From contig NZ_JAPLET010000021.1 in NCBI RefSeq assembly GCF_026391055.1, positions 90,604 through 154,603 on the forward strand: 64,000 nucleotides of DNA. Direction: 5' to 3'. Position 1 is the stretch's first letter. Every line of letters begins with the position of its first letter. Made by a program: the position numbers and the translations under genes. The stretch is from Spirosoma sp. (GTDB lineage Bacteria > Bacteroidota > Bacteroidia > Cytophagales > Spirosomataceae). Below are positions 17,602 through 26,265 of this stretch, in pieces. The notes under the pieces are model-generated. The model worked only from the letters and a program-made list of their open reading frames with translations. It was not told where the DNA came from and searched no databases.

Positions 17602-18381
17602 CTAAGGCTCAAGTGGTTTTACGGCGATAAACCGAAGGCGTTTATAGTCAGCGAACCAGTATCCGTCGCGGAAATTAGTAGGGCGAAGCTGGTTGTTTAC
17701 GTTCGCTAATACGGTTTGTCGATCGTGATCAGAGAGGGCGGCCAATACATCCCCTCGAAACATGGCAATCCAGTCACTTAGTCCGGTTTCAGGATCGGTC
17801 AGCGGGGTATCCCGGTCAAAAAACTGCGCTAGCGTAACGGAAAAACCAGCCGTCTCCAGCATCGTTGTGTACTGCCCAACGCTTGGAAAGAAATTCGGAT
17901 TTACCGGTTGGGGCATGCCCAACTCATTTAAGGCCTTCGCTAATGCGTTTAGAATACGTACTACATTGCCCTGACCTCCCAGTTCAGCAACGAAACGGCC
18001 GCTCGGTTTGAGCGCATTGAAAGCAGCCGACAGGACGGATGGTTGATCTGTTTCCTTGACCCAGTGGAGTGTAGCATTGCTGAACAGGGCATCGAACGGC
18101 TGATTCGCACCAAAATTCCGAGCATCGCCCTCCTGAAAGCTGAGATGGGGAAAAGACTGCCGGGCTTTCGCAATCATCGAAGGCGAGGCATCCAGACCGA
18201 CCACTTCGGCTCCACTTTCGGCGATTTGGGCGGTAAGCTCTCCAGTACCGCAGCCAAGGTCAAGGATGCGTTCATCAGGCTTTGGGTTAAGCAAAGTCAA
18301 TACGTCTGCCCCAAAATGAAAGACAAAGGCATGTTTTTGTTGATAAAGATCAGCATTCCAGGAGCGATTCGATTGATTCAT
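17602..18381 (-). CDS. Class I SAM-dependent methyltransferase
   Basis: 259-residue small-molecule methyltransferase of the UbiE/trans-aconitate (Tam) type. Motif I is ILDLGCGTGEL (residues 39-49), followed by AEVVGLDASPSMIAKAR (acidic ribose contact), DARNFG, and FDALFSNATLHWVKE (motif post-I to II), which is very like Tam. The substrate is not known. The C-terminal part has RDGYWFADYKRLRF. It lies 9 bases upstream of panE on the same strand and probably shares its transcript. The start at 18381 gives the usual N-terminal WNADLYQQKHAFVF, matching the family's xWxxxxYxxxhsfvs opening. Confidence 0.88.
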   Translation of the reverse strand: MNQSNRSWNADLYQQKHAFVFHFGADVLTLLNPKPDERILDLGCGTGELTAQIAESGAEVVGLDASPSMIAKARQSFPHLSFQEGDARNFGANQPFDALFSNATLHWVKETDQPSVLSAAFNALKPSGRFVAELGGQGNVVRILNALAKALNELGMPQPVNPNFFPSVGQYTTMLETAGFSVTLAQFFDRDTPLTDPETGLSDWIAMFRGDVLAALSDHDRQTVLANVNNQLRPTNFRDGYWFADYKRLRFIAVKPLEP

Positions 18382-18453
18382 AGACGATGAACAGTAATTA
18401 TTGATAGCTAACCGTTGGAATTAACGTGACTCTCTGGCCAATAATCTCATTGA

Positions 18454-20373
18454 TTAGGGTAGCGTGGAAACTTCCACAAATGAGTCACTGTATAGCCGAT
18501 GACGAGCTGGTTTAAAATCAGTATTTCGCGCTTTATAGATGTTTTCCACGAACGTTTGCGGGTTTCGATCGATCAGCGGGAACCAACTGCTTTGCACCTG
18601 AACCATGACCCGATGCCCTTTTTTAAAGGTATGCAGTACATCCTGAAGCTGAAAGGTCACCTCCGTAACCTGATTCGGGGCAAAAGGCTCCGGCTTCTCA
18701 ACGCTATGGCGAAACCGGCCGCGCATGACATCAGCCCTGACCAACTGCTGGTAGTTAGCTAACTGCGTTTTGGGATTAGGTAGATAAGGGTGATTTGGTT
18801 CGTCAGGTGGATACACATCTATCAGTTTCACGACCCAGTCGGCGTCGGTACCCGTGGTACTGACTTTCAGCCGGACCGTTATCTCTCCGCCTACGGTCAG
18901 ATTTTCTGAGAGTATATCCGTTTTAAACGTCAATACGTCAGGGCGTTCGCTGGCAAACCGCTGATCGGCCGATATATAGCTGGCCAACGCACTGAAATCG
19001 GGTTCGGCAGTCAGGCTCGCTTCGCTGTAAGGGACTGGATGAGCTGGATCGCTGGTATATTCCCGAAAGCGAACGGGCTTAGCTGGCTGCGTGTTTAGTT
19101 GGCCACTAGCCATTAAATACCACCTTACCGTTCGGCTGGTCGGTGCACTCCCTCCTGATACGGGCCACCCGGCAAAGGTTCGCCAGACTTTCAACCCTGT
19201 ATCGAACAGACAGACGTTGGGTAATCCGGTTTTGCCGTCACCAGCTCCTTTTAGATGATGGTGAAAAAAGGGAGCTTCAATCGTCCGTTGGTAATAGGTC
19301 GCCAGACTGTCGCCAAAATACAGATCATTATGCAGGGAATGGCCCGTTTCTTCCGACCAGCCCCGATGGCCAAACGGACCCATCACCAGTATCGGCCTTG
19401 ATTCCGGGCTTTTTTTTGCCAGCGTCTTGTAAATACTCAGTGGCCCGTACAGGTCTTCGGCATCGAACCAGCCCCCAACAACCAGCATGGCGGGCCGAAC
19501 GTGCTGCAAGTGAGGCAAAATGTTGCGCTCCTGCCAGAAGCGATCATAATTAGGATGCGCCACCGTTTGCTGCCAGAACGCATTTCGAGCTAAATATTGC
19601 CGGGCGTTAGTCAACGGACCCAACTGCTGATGCCACTTAAATTCGGTCTGGCCCTCCGTTTGAATCCACTCAGGCAGAAACCAGGGCTTAGTGGTCGGTC
19701 CGGTTGAGCGGTCGTCGAACAACGGATAGGCATGCAGATAGACCTGCGTGAAGGCTCCATTATGGTGAATGTCATCCCGGAACAAGTCAGCAATAGGGGC
19801 CTGTGGTGAAGAGGCTTTCAGGGCCGGATGCGCATTGATCGAGCTCGCCATGGCATAAAATCCTGCATAGCTTATGCCCCACAATCCGACCCGGCCGTTG
19901 TGATCGGGTACGTGGCTGAGTAGCCAGTCAATGGTATCATACGTATCCGTGCTTTCGTCGATCGCGTTAGCGGTTGATGGGTTCGGGCGGTCACTGACCA
20001 CCGGTGTCATGTTGGTCCAATGCCCTTCGGAAGCCCATCGGCCGCGTACATCCTGATAGACAAAAATGTACCCATCCGCCTGTAGGATGGGCGACGGTCC
20101 CAAGGCAGCTTTATATTGTTCGGGACCATACGGCATCGACCCAAAACAAGTCCGTTGCATCAGAAACGGGTAGGTATTCCCGGTCGACGCACGACGGGGC
20201 ACATAAACAGCGGTGTACAGTTTAACGCCATCGCGCATGGGTATCTGGTATTCAAATTTTTGATACTGTTCGCGCACCGAATTTGCCAGACAGGCAGTTG
20301 TAGAGGGGCATATCGATAGAAGTGTGGTAAAGGCTGCGATCATCCAAACCGTTCGCCAGTGTATTGGTTTCAT
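18454..20373 (-). CDS. CocE/NonD-family hydrolase (X-Pro dipeptidyl-peptidase-like), secreted
   Basis: 639-residue alpha/beta hydrolase with a C-terminal jelly roll, as in cocaine esterase and alpha-amino acid ester hydrolases. A signal peptide (TVWMIAAFTTLLSICPSTTA) leads it to the periplasm or outside. The nucleophile elbow is GLWGISYAGFYA, the acid lies in GGWFDAEDLYGP, and the catalytic His is in GPFGHRGW. The C-terminal domain begins near VRWYLMASGQLN. I choose ATG 20373 because it overlaps the stop of the upstream MocR gene in ATGA and follows AAGGAG; a longer frame from 20421 lies inside that gene. It cleaves an ester or N-acyl amino-acid or peptide; the substrate is unknown. Confidence 0.9.
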   Translation of the reverse strand: MKPIHWRTVWMIAAFTTLLSICPSTTACLANSVREQYQKFEYQIPMRDGVKLYTAVYVPRRASTGNTYPFLMQRTCFGSMPYGPEQYKAALGPSPILQADGYIFVYQDVRGRWASEGHWTNMTPVVSDRPNPSTANAIDESTDTYDTIDWLLSHVPDHNGRVGLWGISYAGFYAMASSINAHPALKASSPQAPIADLFRDDIHHNGAFTQVYLHAYPLFDDRSTGPTTKPWFLPEWIQTEGQTEFKWHQQLGPLTNARQYLARNAFWQQTVAHPNYDRFWQERNILPHLQHVRPAMLVVGGWFDAEDLYGPLSIYKTLAKKSPESRPILVMGPFGHRGWSEETGHSLHNDLYFGDSLATYYQRTIEAPFFHHHLKGAGDGKTGLPNVCLFDTGLKVWRTFAGWPVSGGSAPTSRTVRWYLMASGQLNTQPAKPVRFREYTSDPAHPVPYSEASLTAEPDFSALASYISADQRFASERPDVLTFKTDILSENLTVGGEITVRLKVSTTGTDADWVVKLIDVYPPDEPNHPYLPNPKTQLANYQQLVRADVMRGRFRHSVEKPEPFAPNQVTEVTFQLQDVLHTFKKGHRVMVQVQSSWFPLIDRNPQTFVENIYKARNTDFKPARHRLYSDSFVEVSTLP

Positions 20374-21809
20374 CTCCTTACCTGTTGGTGAATAAGCTGT
20401 CCAATCATTTGCAGCCCCCAAGCCACGCGTTCGTCAAATGGCAGACCGTAGCTGAGCCGCATACAGTTGGCGTACTGCGGCTGAAGACTAAATAAACTGC
20501 CCGGCATGATGCTGATTTTATGTGGAGCCAGTTGGTCGGCAAGCACCAGCGTATCCACCCGAACATCGGTTTCAACCCATAAAGTAAATCCCCCTTGTGG
20601 TTCGCTGATACGTGTGCCAGGGGGAAAATAAGCCCGAATTGTCTGCTGGTATCGTTGACAGTTGCTTTTCAGCCGCTGCCGAAGCCGACGCAGATGCAAT
20701 TCGTACCGATCGTTGGCCAGAAAATTAGCCACAGCCTGCTGGGTGATACCCGGCGAGAATCCGGCCTGATACCGCTTCACCTGAAGTAACGCGTCAAAAT
20801 AGCGTCCCGGCGCTACCCACCCTACCCGGTAACCAGGAGCCAGAGTTTTACTGACAGACCCGCACCATAAGACCAGCCCCTGCCGGTCGAAGGCTTTACA
20901 GGGGAGTGGGCGATCCGGTCCGAAATGAAGGTCGCCGTAGAGGTCATCTTCAATGAGGGGTATCTGGTAGGTCTCCATCAACTGCACCATCCGTTGTTTA
21001 TGGGCGTTCGGCATACAGCAGCCAAGCGGGTTGCTGAAGTTGGGTACCAGCAAACAGGCCTGTACCTGTCCGGCTTGCAGATGACTTTCCAGAACGTCCA
21101 GATCAACGCCCGTTAGAGCGTCAGTTGGTAGCTCGAGTACTTTCAGGCCCAGCGAGAGAATCGTTTGAAGGATGCCAAAATAGATCGGGCTTTCTACGGC
21201 CACCGTATCGCCCGGCCGGGTGATAGCCTTCAGGCATAATGTCAGGGCGGCTGTGCAACCCTCCGTTGTGATGATCTCCTCGTCGGTCAGCAGACTTCCC
21301 CAGAACAGCGCATACCGGGCAATCTGCCGACGTAAAGCCGCATTGCCCGTTATCAACTCGTACTCGATTCCACCGTGGGGTAGTTCGCGCTGAGCCTGCT
21401 GGAGCGCCTTCATCAGCTTAGTAATCGGCAATAGAGAGGGAGCTGGTACACTTAGTGAGAAGGGTAGCCAGCCGGGTTGTCGCTGCTGGTACATCAGTCT
21501 CAACAGAACCGACTCCTGATCAGACTGAAGCGGCTGGTTGGCTATGGCCTGGGGAGCCGATCGGCGCGGCACATTACCCAGCCGCTCGATTAGCGTTCGT
21601 ACATAGTACCCCGACTGGGGACGAGCTTCGATCAACCCTTCGGCTTCCAAACAGTAATAGGCTTGCTGAACGGTATTGATACTAACTCCAAGTTCCTGGC
21701 TGAGCATACGCACGGACGGGAGCTTGTCGCCTTCCGCGAGCGTACCCCCTCGTAACTTATCGCCTAATTGACGAGCGATCTGCTGATACCTGGGAGTCGA
21801 TACACGCAT
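20370..21809 (-). CDS. MocR-type transcriptional regulator (GntR HTH plus aminotransferase fold)
   Basis: 479-residue MocR/PdxR-type regulator. Residues 1-75 form a GntR winged helix (YQQIARQLGDKLRGG, LPSVRMLSQELGVSINTVQQAY). From about 110 it has a fold-type I aminotransferase domain with the PLP lysine in CGSVSKTLAPGYRVGW, LIEDDLYGDL (PLP-ring Asp/Tyr) and VPNFSNPLG. Such proteins sense PLP-bound amino compounds. It is divergent from a class V aminotransferase operon, and a repeat array lies between (see 21863-21951), so it probably controls that operon and itself. The CocE hydrolase gene is coupled downstream by a 4-base overlap. Confidence 0.93.
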   Translation of the reverse strand: MRVSTPRYQQIARQLGDKLRGGTLAEGDKLPSVRMLSQELGVSINTVQQAYYCLEAEGLIEARPQSGYYVRTLIERLGNVPRRSAPQAIANQPLQSDQESVLLRLMYQQRQPGWLPFSLSVPAPSLLPITKLMKALQQAQRELPHGGIEYELITGNAALRRQIARYALFWGSLLTDEEIITTEGCTAALTLCLKAITRPGDTVAVESPIYFGILQTILSLGLKVLELPTDALTGVDLDVLESHLQAGQVQACLLVPNFSNPLGCCMPNAHKQRMVQLMETYQIPLIEDDLYGDLHFGPDRPLPCKAFDRQGLVLWCGSVSKTLAPGYRVGWVAPGRYFDALLQVKRYQAGFSPGITQQAVANFLANDRYELHLRRLRQRLKSNCQRYQQTIRAYFPPGTRISEPQGGFTLWVETDVRVDTLVLADQLAPHKISIMPGSLFSLQPQYANCMRLSYGLPFDERVAWGLQMIGQLIHQQVRR

Positions 21810-21846
21810 AGACGAAATGGTCGGCTACTGATTTTAATTTACGGAA

Positions 21847-21854
21847 CAAAAGTA
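21847..21854 (-). promoter_or_regulatory. Candidate -7 box of the mocR promoter
   Basis: On the minus strand TACTTTTG matches TAnnTTTG, 37 bases before the MocR start. The inverted repeat at 21863-21886 lies where the -33 region would be, so binding there could repress this promoter. Confidence 0.4.
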
Positions 21855-21862
21855 ATCGTCCA

Positions 21863-21951
21863 ATCTGTACGTATTACCATACAGATTTTGCAAAATTTGC
21901 CCGTACAATTTATTGGGTCTACCCAATTCTTATCCAGGCAATCTGTATGGT
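21863..21951. promoter_or_regulatory. Operator-like repeat array between mocR and the aminotransferase gene
   Basis: Three copies of an AATCTGTAyG-type half site: forward at 21862-21871, reverse at 21876-21887 and forward at 21940-21951. The last two are exact 12-base complements (ACCATACAGATT and AATCTGTATGGT), and the first two form ATCTGTA/TACAGAT. Between them lies ATTGGGT-CT-ACCCAAT (21912-21927). MocR proteins commonly bind paired direct and inverted sites in divergent promoters, so this is a likely MocR operator. Confidence 0.6.
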
Positions 21952-22008
21952 TCCGCAAACCCAAAAGTGCGTCTGTTTCCGTACAGCCTTGTTGCCTTTT
22001 TTTGCGCT

Positions 22009-23208
22009 ATGCAATCCCAATCTGCCATCAATCTAACTATCGCTCAACTGCGAGCAGACACGCCAGGCTGTCAAAATAGCCTGTTTCTCAATAGTGCTGG
22101 AGCTTCCCTGATGCCGCAGCCCGTCGTTCAGGCGATGCAGGATTATCTCCAGTTAGAAACCCAATTAGGCGGTTATGAGGTCGAACGGTTGCGGCAGGCC
22201 CAGATTGGCCGGTTTTACGAGGAAACTGCCCGGCTCCTGAACACCCGGCCTGAACATATTGCCTTTGCTTATAGTGCTACCCATGCCACATTTCAGGCCC
22301 TATCGGCCATCCCGTTTCGGGAAGGTGATACCATACTGACTACGACGAACGATTACGTGTCCAACCAGCTAGCCTTACTATCTATGCAACAGCGGTTAGG
22401 CATTAAATCACTACGGATTCATGACCTGCCCAACGGTGATCTGGATTTGACACACGCCGAGGAGTTGATACGTACACACCGACCGGTCCTGGTGGCGATA
22501 ACCCACATCCCAACAAACTCGGGGCTGGTGCTCCCGGCAGAGGAAGTAGGCAAACTGTGCCAGCAATATGGAGCCTGGTATTTACTCGACGCGGCTCAGT
22601 CGGTGGGGCAGTTGCCGCTCGACGTTACCCGCATTCACCCTGACTTTCTGGTAGCAACGGGCCGTAAGTTTCTGCGAGGGCCACGCAATACGGGTTTTCT
22701 GTATGTATCGGATCGGGTACTGACGGCTGGCCTTGCTCCTCTGTTTATTGATCGACGGGCCGCTACCTGGACCGTGCAAGACTCCTACGCCTTACAGCCA
22801 GGTGCCCGCCGGTTTGAACCCCAGGAGATTTCGTTGCTCAGTGTCGGGTTAGCCGAAGCGGTCGGGTATGCCAATCAAGTCGGTATAGAGGCTATTGCCT
22901 GGCAAAACCAACGGCTGATGCACCGGCTCCGAACAGGCCTGGAACAGATCGACGGTATTACCTTACTAGACTGGGGGTTCTGCCAAAGCAACCTGCTAAC
23001 CTTTCACACGGCTCGCCAGCCGTTATCGGCGCTTGATGCCGCTTTACGACACAGTCGTGTGGTGTTTACGGTGCAGTACCCAAATTCTGCCTTAATCGAT
23101 TTTGGACGGAAAGGCATAGACTGGCTGGTTCGACTTTCGCCCCACTATTTTAACACGCTGGACGAAATGGATGAAGTAGTCGATATAATAGCTCATTTTT
23201 TACGATAA
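22009..23208 (+). CDS. Class V aminotransferase (PLP)
   Basis: About 399-residue fold-type I PLP enzyme of the class V / isopenicillin-N epimerase and cysteine-desulfurase-like group. SLFLNSAGASLMPQPV opens the domain; TTTNDYVSNQ, THIPTNSGLVLPAEE and WYLLDAAQSVGQLPLDV give the PLP-ring Asp and His/Gln region; TGRKFLRGPRNTGFLY holds the PLP lysine. It could be a C-S lyase, desulfurase or aminotransferase; the substrate is unresolved. I start at ATG 22009 (MQSQSAINLT), because the 32 extra residues from 21913 fall in the divergent regulatory region. The DinB-like and SnoaL-like genes follow at 48 and -4 bases. Confidence 0.88.
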   Translation: MQSQSAINLTIAQLRADTPGCQNSLFLNSAGASLMPQPVVQAMQDYLQLETQLGGYEVERLRQAQIGRFYEETARLLNTRPEHIAFAYSATHATFQALSAIPFREGDTILTTTNDYVSNQLALLSMQQRLGIKSLRIHDLPNGDLDLTHAEELIRTHRPVLVAITHIPTNSGLVLPAEEVGKLCQQYGAWYLLDAAQSVGQLPLDVTRIHPDFLVATGRKFLRGPRNTGFLYVSDRVLTAGLAPLFIDRRAATWTVQDSYALQPGARRFEPQEISLLSVGLAEAVGYANQVGIEAIAWQNQRLMHRLRTGLEQIDGITLLDWGFCQSNLLTFHTARQPLSALDAALRHSRVVFTVQYPNSALIDFGRKGIDWLVRLSPHYFNTLDEMDEVVDIIAHFLR

Positions 23209-23256
23209 ACTTCTTCTAAAATCGAGATTATTTTTCCCAAAACCCCAACCTACCCG

Positions 23257-23862
23257 ATGCAAAGCGACTATTTACAAAGCGCGATCTGCCAGTTTGAGTA
23301 TTATAAATTACTGGGTGAAAAAACATTGGCTCAACTCCCCGATGATGCCCTTTTCTGGCAATACAACGCCGAAAGTAACAGCATTGCCATCTTGGTAAAG
23401 CACCTTTGGGGTAATATGCTGAGTCGTTGGACGGATTTTCTGACCACCGATGGCGAAAAAAGCTGGCGCGACCGGGAGGACGAGTTTGCTAACGATAGTC
23501 AATCCCGAGCCGAATTGATTCAAAAGTGGGATGAAGGTTGGCGCACGCTTTTAAATACGCTGCAATCACTCCGGGAAGAAGATCTGAGTAAAACCATTTA
23601 TATCAGAAATCAAGGACATACGGTGCTGGAAGCGATCAACCGGCAGCTAGCCCATTATCCGTATCACATTGGCCAACTGGTATTCATGGGGAAAATGCTG
23701 GCCCAAAACTGGACGTCACTCTCCATTCCAAGAGGTGAGTCTGGCCAGTATAACGCTCAAAAATTCGCTCAGCCGAGACGTAAAGAACATTTTACGGATG
23801 AATACCTAAAATCGGATCAACCGATTGACAAAAACGGATCATCAACAGAATCAACGCTATGA
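23257..23862 (+). CDS. DinB-like (DUF1572) protein
   Basis: 201-residue protein of the DinB/YfiT four-helix superfamily, DUF1572-type. Family signs are NSIAILVKHLWGNMLSRWTDF with a metal-type His near residue 49, DREDEF, and the later HYPYHIGQLVFMGKML segment with a His pair near 134-138, the usual three-His metal site of this fold. Members include thiol transferases and many of unknown function. It lies in an operon with the class V aminotransferase, and its stop overlaps the next start (ATGA). A role with thiols would fit a desulfurase-like neighbour, but that is speculation. Confidence 0.85.
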   Translation: MQSDYLQSAICQFEYYKLLGEKTLAQLPDDALFWQYNAESNSIAILVKHLWGNMLSRWTDFLTTDGEKSWRDREDEFANDSQSRAELIQKWDEGWRTLLNTLQSLREEDLSKTIYIRNQGHTVLEAINRQLAHYPYHIGQLVFMGKMLAQNWTSLSIPRGESGQYNAQKFAQPRRKEHFTDEYLKSDQPIDKNGSSTESTL

Positions 23863-24212
23863 CCCAGGAAAAAGCCCTCCACTTTGCCGATGAATGGATC
23901 GGGGCCTTTAATGCTCATGACCTAGCCGCCATTATGGCGCACTATGCCGATGAACTGGAATTTTATTCGCCGTTTATTCCACTGCTAAAGTTTAATGAAA
24001 CAGGCTGTATCACCAACAAAGGTGATCTGGAACGCTATTTTCAAATAGGCCTGAGCACCTACCCCGACCTGCATTTTACACTGCACCATGTTTTTGTGGG
24101 TGTTCACACGTTGGTCATCTATTACACGTCCGTAAATGGCCGACTGGCTAGCGAAGTCTTTCAATTGAATGAGCGTGGCCAGGCCCAGAGGGTGTTCTGC
24201 CACTATGCCTGA
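23859..24212 (+). CDS. SnoaL-like (NTF2 fold) protein
   Basis: 117-residue protein of the NTF2/SnoaL superfamily. It reads FADEWIGAFNAHDLAAIMAHYADELEFYSP, then GCITNKGDLERYF, then YPDLHFTLHHVFVGVHTLVIYYTS and a short C-terminal strand EVFQLNERGQAQRVFCHY: the usual helix-then-sheet order. It has the pocket but no motif that tells a substrate. It overlaps the upstream DinB-like gene by 4 bases (ATGA), so it is the last gene of the three-gene operon. Confidence 0.85.
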   Translation: MTQEKALHFADEWIGAFNAHDLAAIMAHYADELEFYSPFIPLLKFNETGCITNKGDLERYFQIGLSTYPDLHFTLHHVFVGVHTLVIYYTSVNGRLASEVFQLNERGQAQRVFCHYA

Positions 24213-24694
24213 ACCAACGACAAGCAGCTGTTTAATTCACACCACACCTTGTTACGCAGACACTATTTTCTCTGGCTTGTTTTCTTGTTGCCTAATCAGT
24301 TTCCAGCCAGGTAAGGATGGCCGGTCTCCAGTAGTTGCGGGTAAAATAAAAAGTACCTACCCCTAAGAAAACCGTGCCAGCGGGTGGGCTATTGGAGATC
24401 GATCCTGGTAATCATGTCTTTAGTCAAGTGAATTGTCCATCAGGCAATTGAGAAGGAAAAAGGCGGCTTCTTTTGCTGACTAAAGATAGTCAGAAGTAAT
24501 ATGGGTGCTAGTTTTCGATCCAATTACACTGCAAGTAGAATGACAGAAGTCACTTTGGCAGCAGCGGGCAATGCTTCTGCCCTCAGAACTAAACATGTCG
24601 AGTCTGCACCGAACTATCATGAAGACCAATAACGACGCAGCCTTAAGGCCAGGCGCATATCCTCTCAAGGCACTGTGTTACAGATCGGCAACGT
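24213..24694. other. Region without a supported gene upstream of the S41 remnant
   Basis: About 480 bases with no convincing ORF. A small hairpin CTGACT/AGTCAG is at 24476-24493. The minus-strand frame at 24480-24668 looks like noise. This may be scar sequence left when the S41 protease gene lost its front part, but I see no inverted repeats or transposase that would mark an insertion. Confidence 0.4.
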
Positions 24695-25042
24695 TTATTG
24701 CTAAATGGCAGCAGCTTCTCGGTCACTACGGAGTTTGCAGCTAGGGCCCACGCCGACAAACGGGCTACCTTTATCGGGCAGGAAACCGGGGGCGGTTACG
24801 GCGGTAACAGTAGCGGCCTCTTTGCCATCACCCAATTACCCAACTCAAAAATTGATCTCGGTATTGGTCTGTTCGGGTTTCATATGGCAGACCTTCCCAA
24901 AGACCTTACTCCGGAACAGGGCATCGTTCCTGACTACCTGATCGAACCAACCGTTGAGGATGTACTGAACGGCCGCGATCCGGCCATGGCGTATACCCTC
25001 AACCTAATCCGGCACCAGCAGACCAAGGCAGCACTCAGTTAG
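24695..25042 (+). pseudogene. C-terminal remnant of an S41 (tail-specific) peptidase
   Basis: About 115 codons matching the end of the S41 protease domain: LNGSSFSVTTEFAARA (catalytic Ser region), RATFIGQETGGGYGGNSSG, LPNSKIDLGIGL and GIVPDYLIEPTVEDVLNGRD. Homologues are normally several hundred residues with the N-terminal half upstream; here the in-frame codons before base 24695 look non-coding. The only starts are a TTG and the frame lacks any promoter-like lead, so I call it a truncated remnant. The short hairpin AGAGCC/GGCTCT at 25041-25056 overlaps the stop and was probably its terminator. Confidence 0.75.
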
Positions 25043-25115
25043 AGCCAGTAGGCTCTGTGTAACAGGCACTGGCATTTGTAGAGGAAGTAAGAAACAGTTG
25101 TAGCCTCAGCAACGC

Positions 25116-26258
25116 CTACTGGTTCACAAGCTGTGTTTTAACGGCGGCCCGGTCGGCCAGATCATCGCTCGCCGTTTTCAAAATAAGGTCGCCCGGCTTC
25201 AGATCACCAAAAACCTGGGTCTGCCCCGCCGACTCGTCACCTTTCTGAACCGTTACCCGAATGGCTTTTCCGTCAACCACTTTCAGTACAAAGGTGCGGT
25301 CCAGAGTGCTGATAATGGCGGTCTTGGGTACGTATAAACTGCCTTCCGTTGTGGCGCTGACGGGCAAACGGGCCGAGGCAAACATACCGGGTTTGAGTTT
25401 ACCGCCTTTGTTCTGATAATCAATCTCGACAAGCTCGGATCGGGTTTCGGGCCGAACACTGTTGGCGACGCGGCTGATGCGCCCGGTAAACGTTTGCCGG
25501 GGAAAGCTGCGGACGGTAAACTGCACCGGATTGCCCCGACGAATATCGCCCAGATAGGCTTCCGGAACGGCAATACGCAACCGCAGCCGGTCGAGCTGCT
25601 TGATCTTCAGCATAGGCACGCCGTTCTGTCCGCCCGGCCCTACAAACGCCCCCGGCGACAGCCGACGGTCGGTGATGACACCGGTGAATGGAGCCGTTAT
25701 TTTAAGGTAGCTCACCAGTTGCTGTACCGAATTATAGTGAGCATTGGCCGCTACAACGGCCAGACTATCGGAAATAGCTTTGGTGCGGGAGGCATCCAGA
25801 TCGACGGGCGAAATAGCCCCCAGCGTCCGGCTGGTACGCAGAACGCGCAGAAAAGTCCCTTTGCTGGCCCCGTAAACGGCTTCAGCCGCTTTCACCTTCG
25901 AGTAGGCTTCGGTCAGGTTGGCGGTTAGTTCGGGCGCTTCCAGTTCGGCCAGCACCTGTCCTTTTTTTACCTGATCGCCAATATCGACGTGTAGCGCTTT
26001 AACGTAGCTGCTCACGCGGGGGTAGAGATCCGTTTCGTAATAGCTTTCCAGTTCGCCCGGCAGGTTCAGTTCTGATGCCGGACGGGAAGCCGCCACCCGT
26101 ATGGCTTCGTAACGGATATCTTCCTCAACCGGCGCTTCTTCCATCTGACTTTTTTCGGCCGATGAATTGCCGCATTGGCTGAGCAGAAAGCCCATACCCG
26201 TAATAAGTGCCAGGTGCAAACCTGATCGGAAGACAGCGTATATCGTCATGGTGTTCAT
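25116..26258 (-). CDS. RND efflux periplasmic adaptor (membrane fusion) lipoprotein
   Basis: 380-residue HlyD/AcrA-type adaptor. The signal peptide ends in LLSQCG, a lipobox with Cys near residue 29. The lipoyl part has YVKALHVDIGDQVKKGQVLAELEAPEL, the hairpin is short, and the second lipoyl half contains LKITAPFTGVITDRRLSPGAFV. The beta-barrel part begins RLRIAVPEAYLGDIRRG. It connects the RND pump in the inner membrane with the TolC-type channel. It is the last gene of the TolC-RND-adaptor operon, 7 bases after the pump gene. The start could be Met 1 or Met 4. Confidence 0.93.
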   Translation of the reverse strand: MNTMTIYAVFRSGLHLALITGMGFLLSQCGNSSAEKSQMEEAPVEEDIRYEAIRVAASRPASELNLPGELESYYETDLYPRVSSYVKALHVDIGDQVKKGQVLAELEAPELTANLTEAYSKVKAAEAVYGASKGTFLRVLRTSRTLGAISPVDLDASRTKAISDSLAVVAANAHYNSVQQLVSYLKITAPFTGVITDRRLSPGAFVGPGGQNGVPMLKIKQLDRLRLRIAVPEAYLGDIRRGNPVQFTVRSFPRQTFTGRISRVANSVRPETRSELVEIDYQNKGGKLKPGMFASARLPVSATTEGSLYVPKTAIISTLDRTFVLKVVDGKAIRVTVQKGDESAGQTQVFGDLKPGDLILKTASDDLADRAAVKTQLVNQ

Positions 26259-26265
26259 TGGCTGG

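Noticed and set aside
24480..24668. Minus-strand frame before the S41 remnant as a transposase piece
   Set aside because: Cys/Ser-rich translation without any transposase motif, and no inverted repeats flank it.
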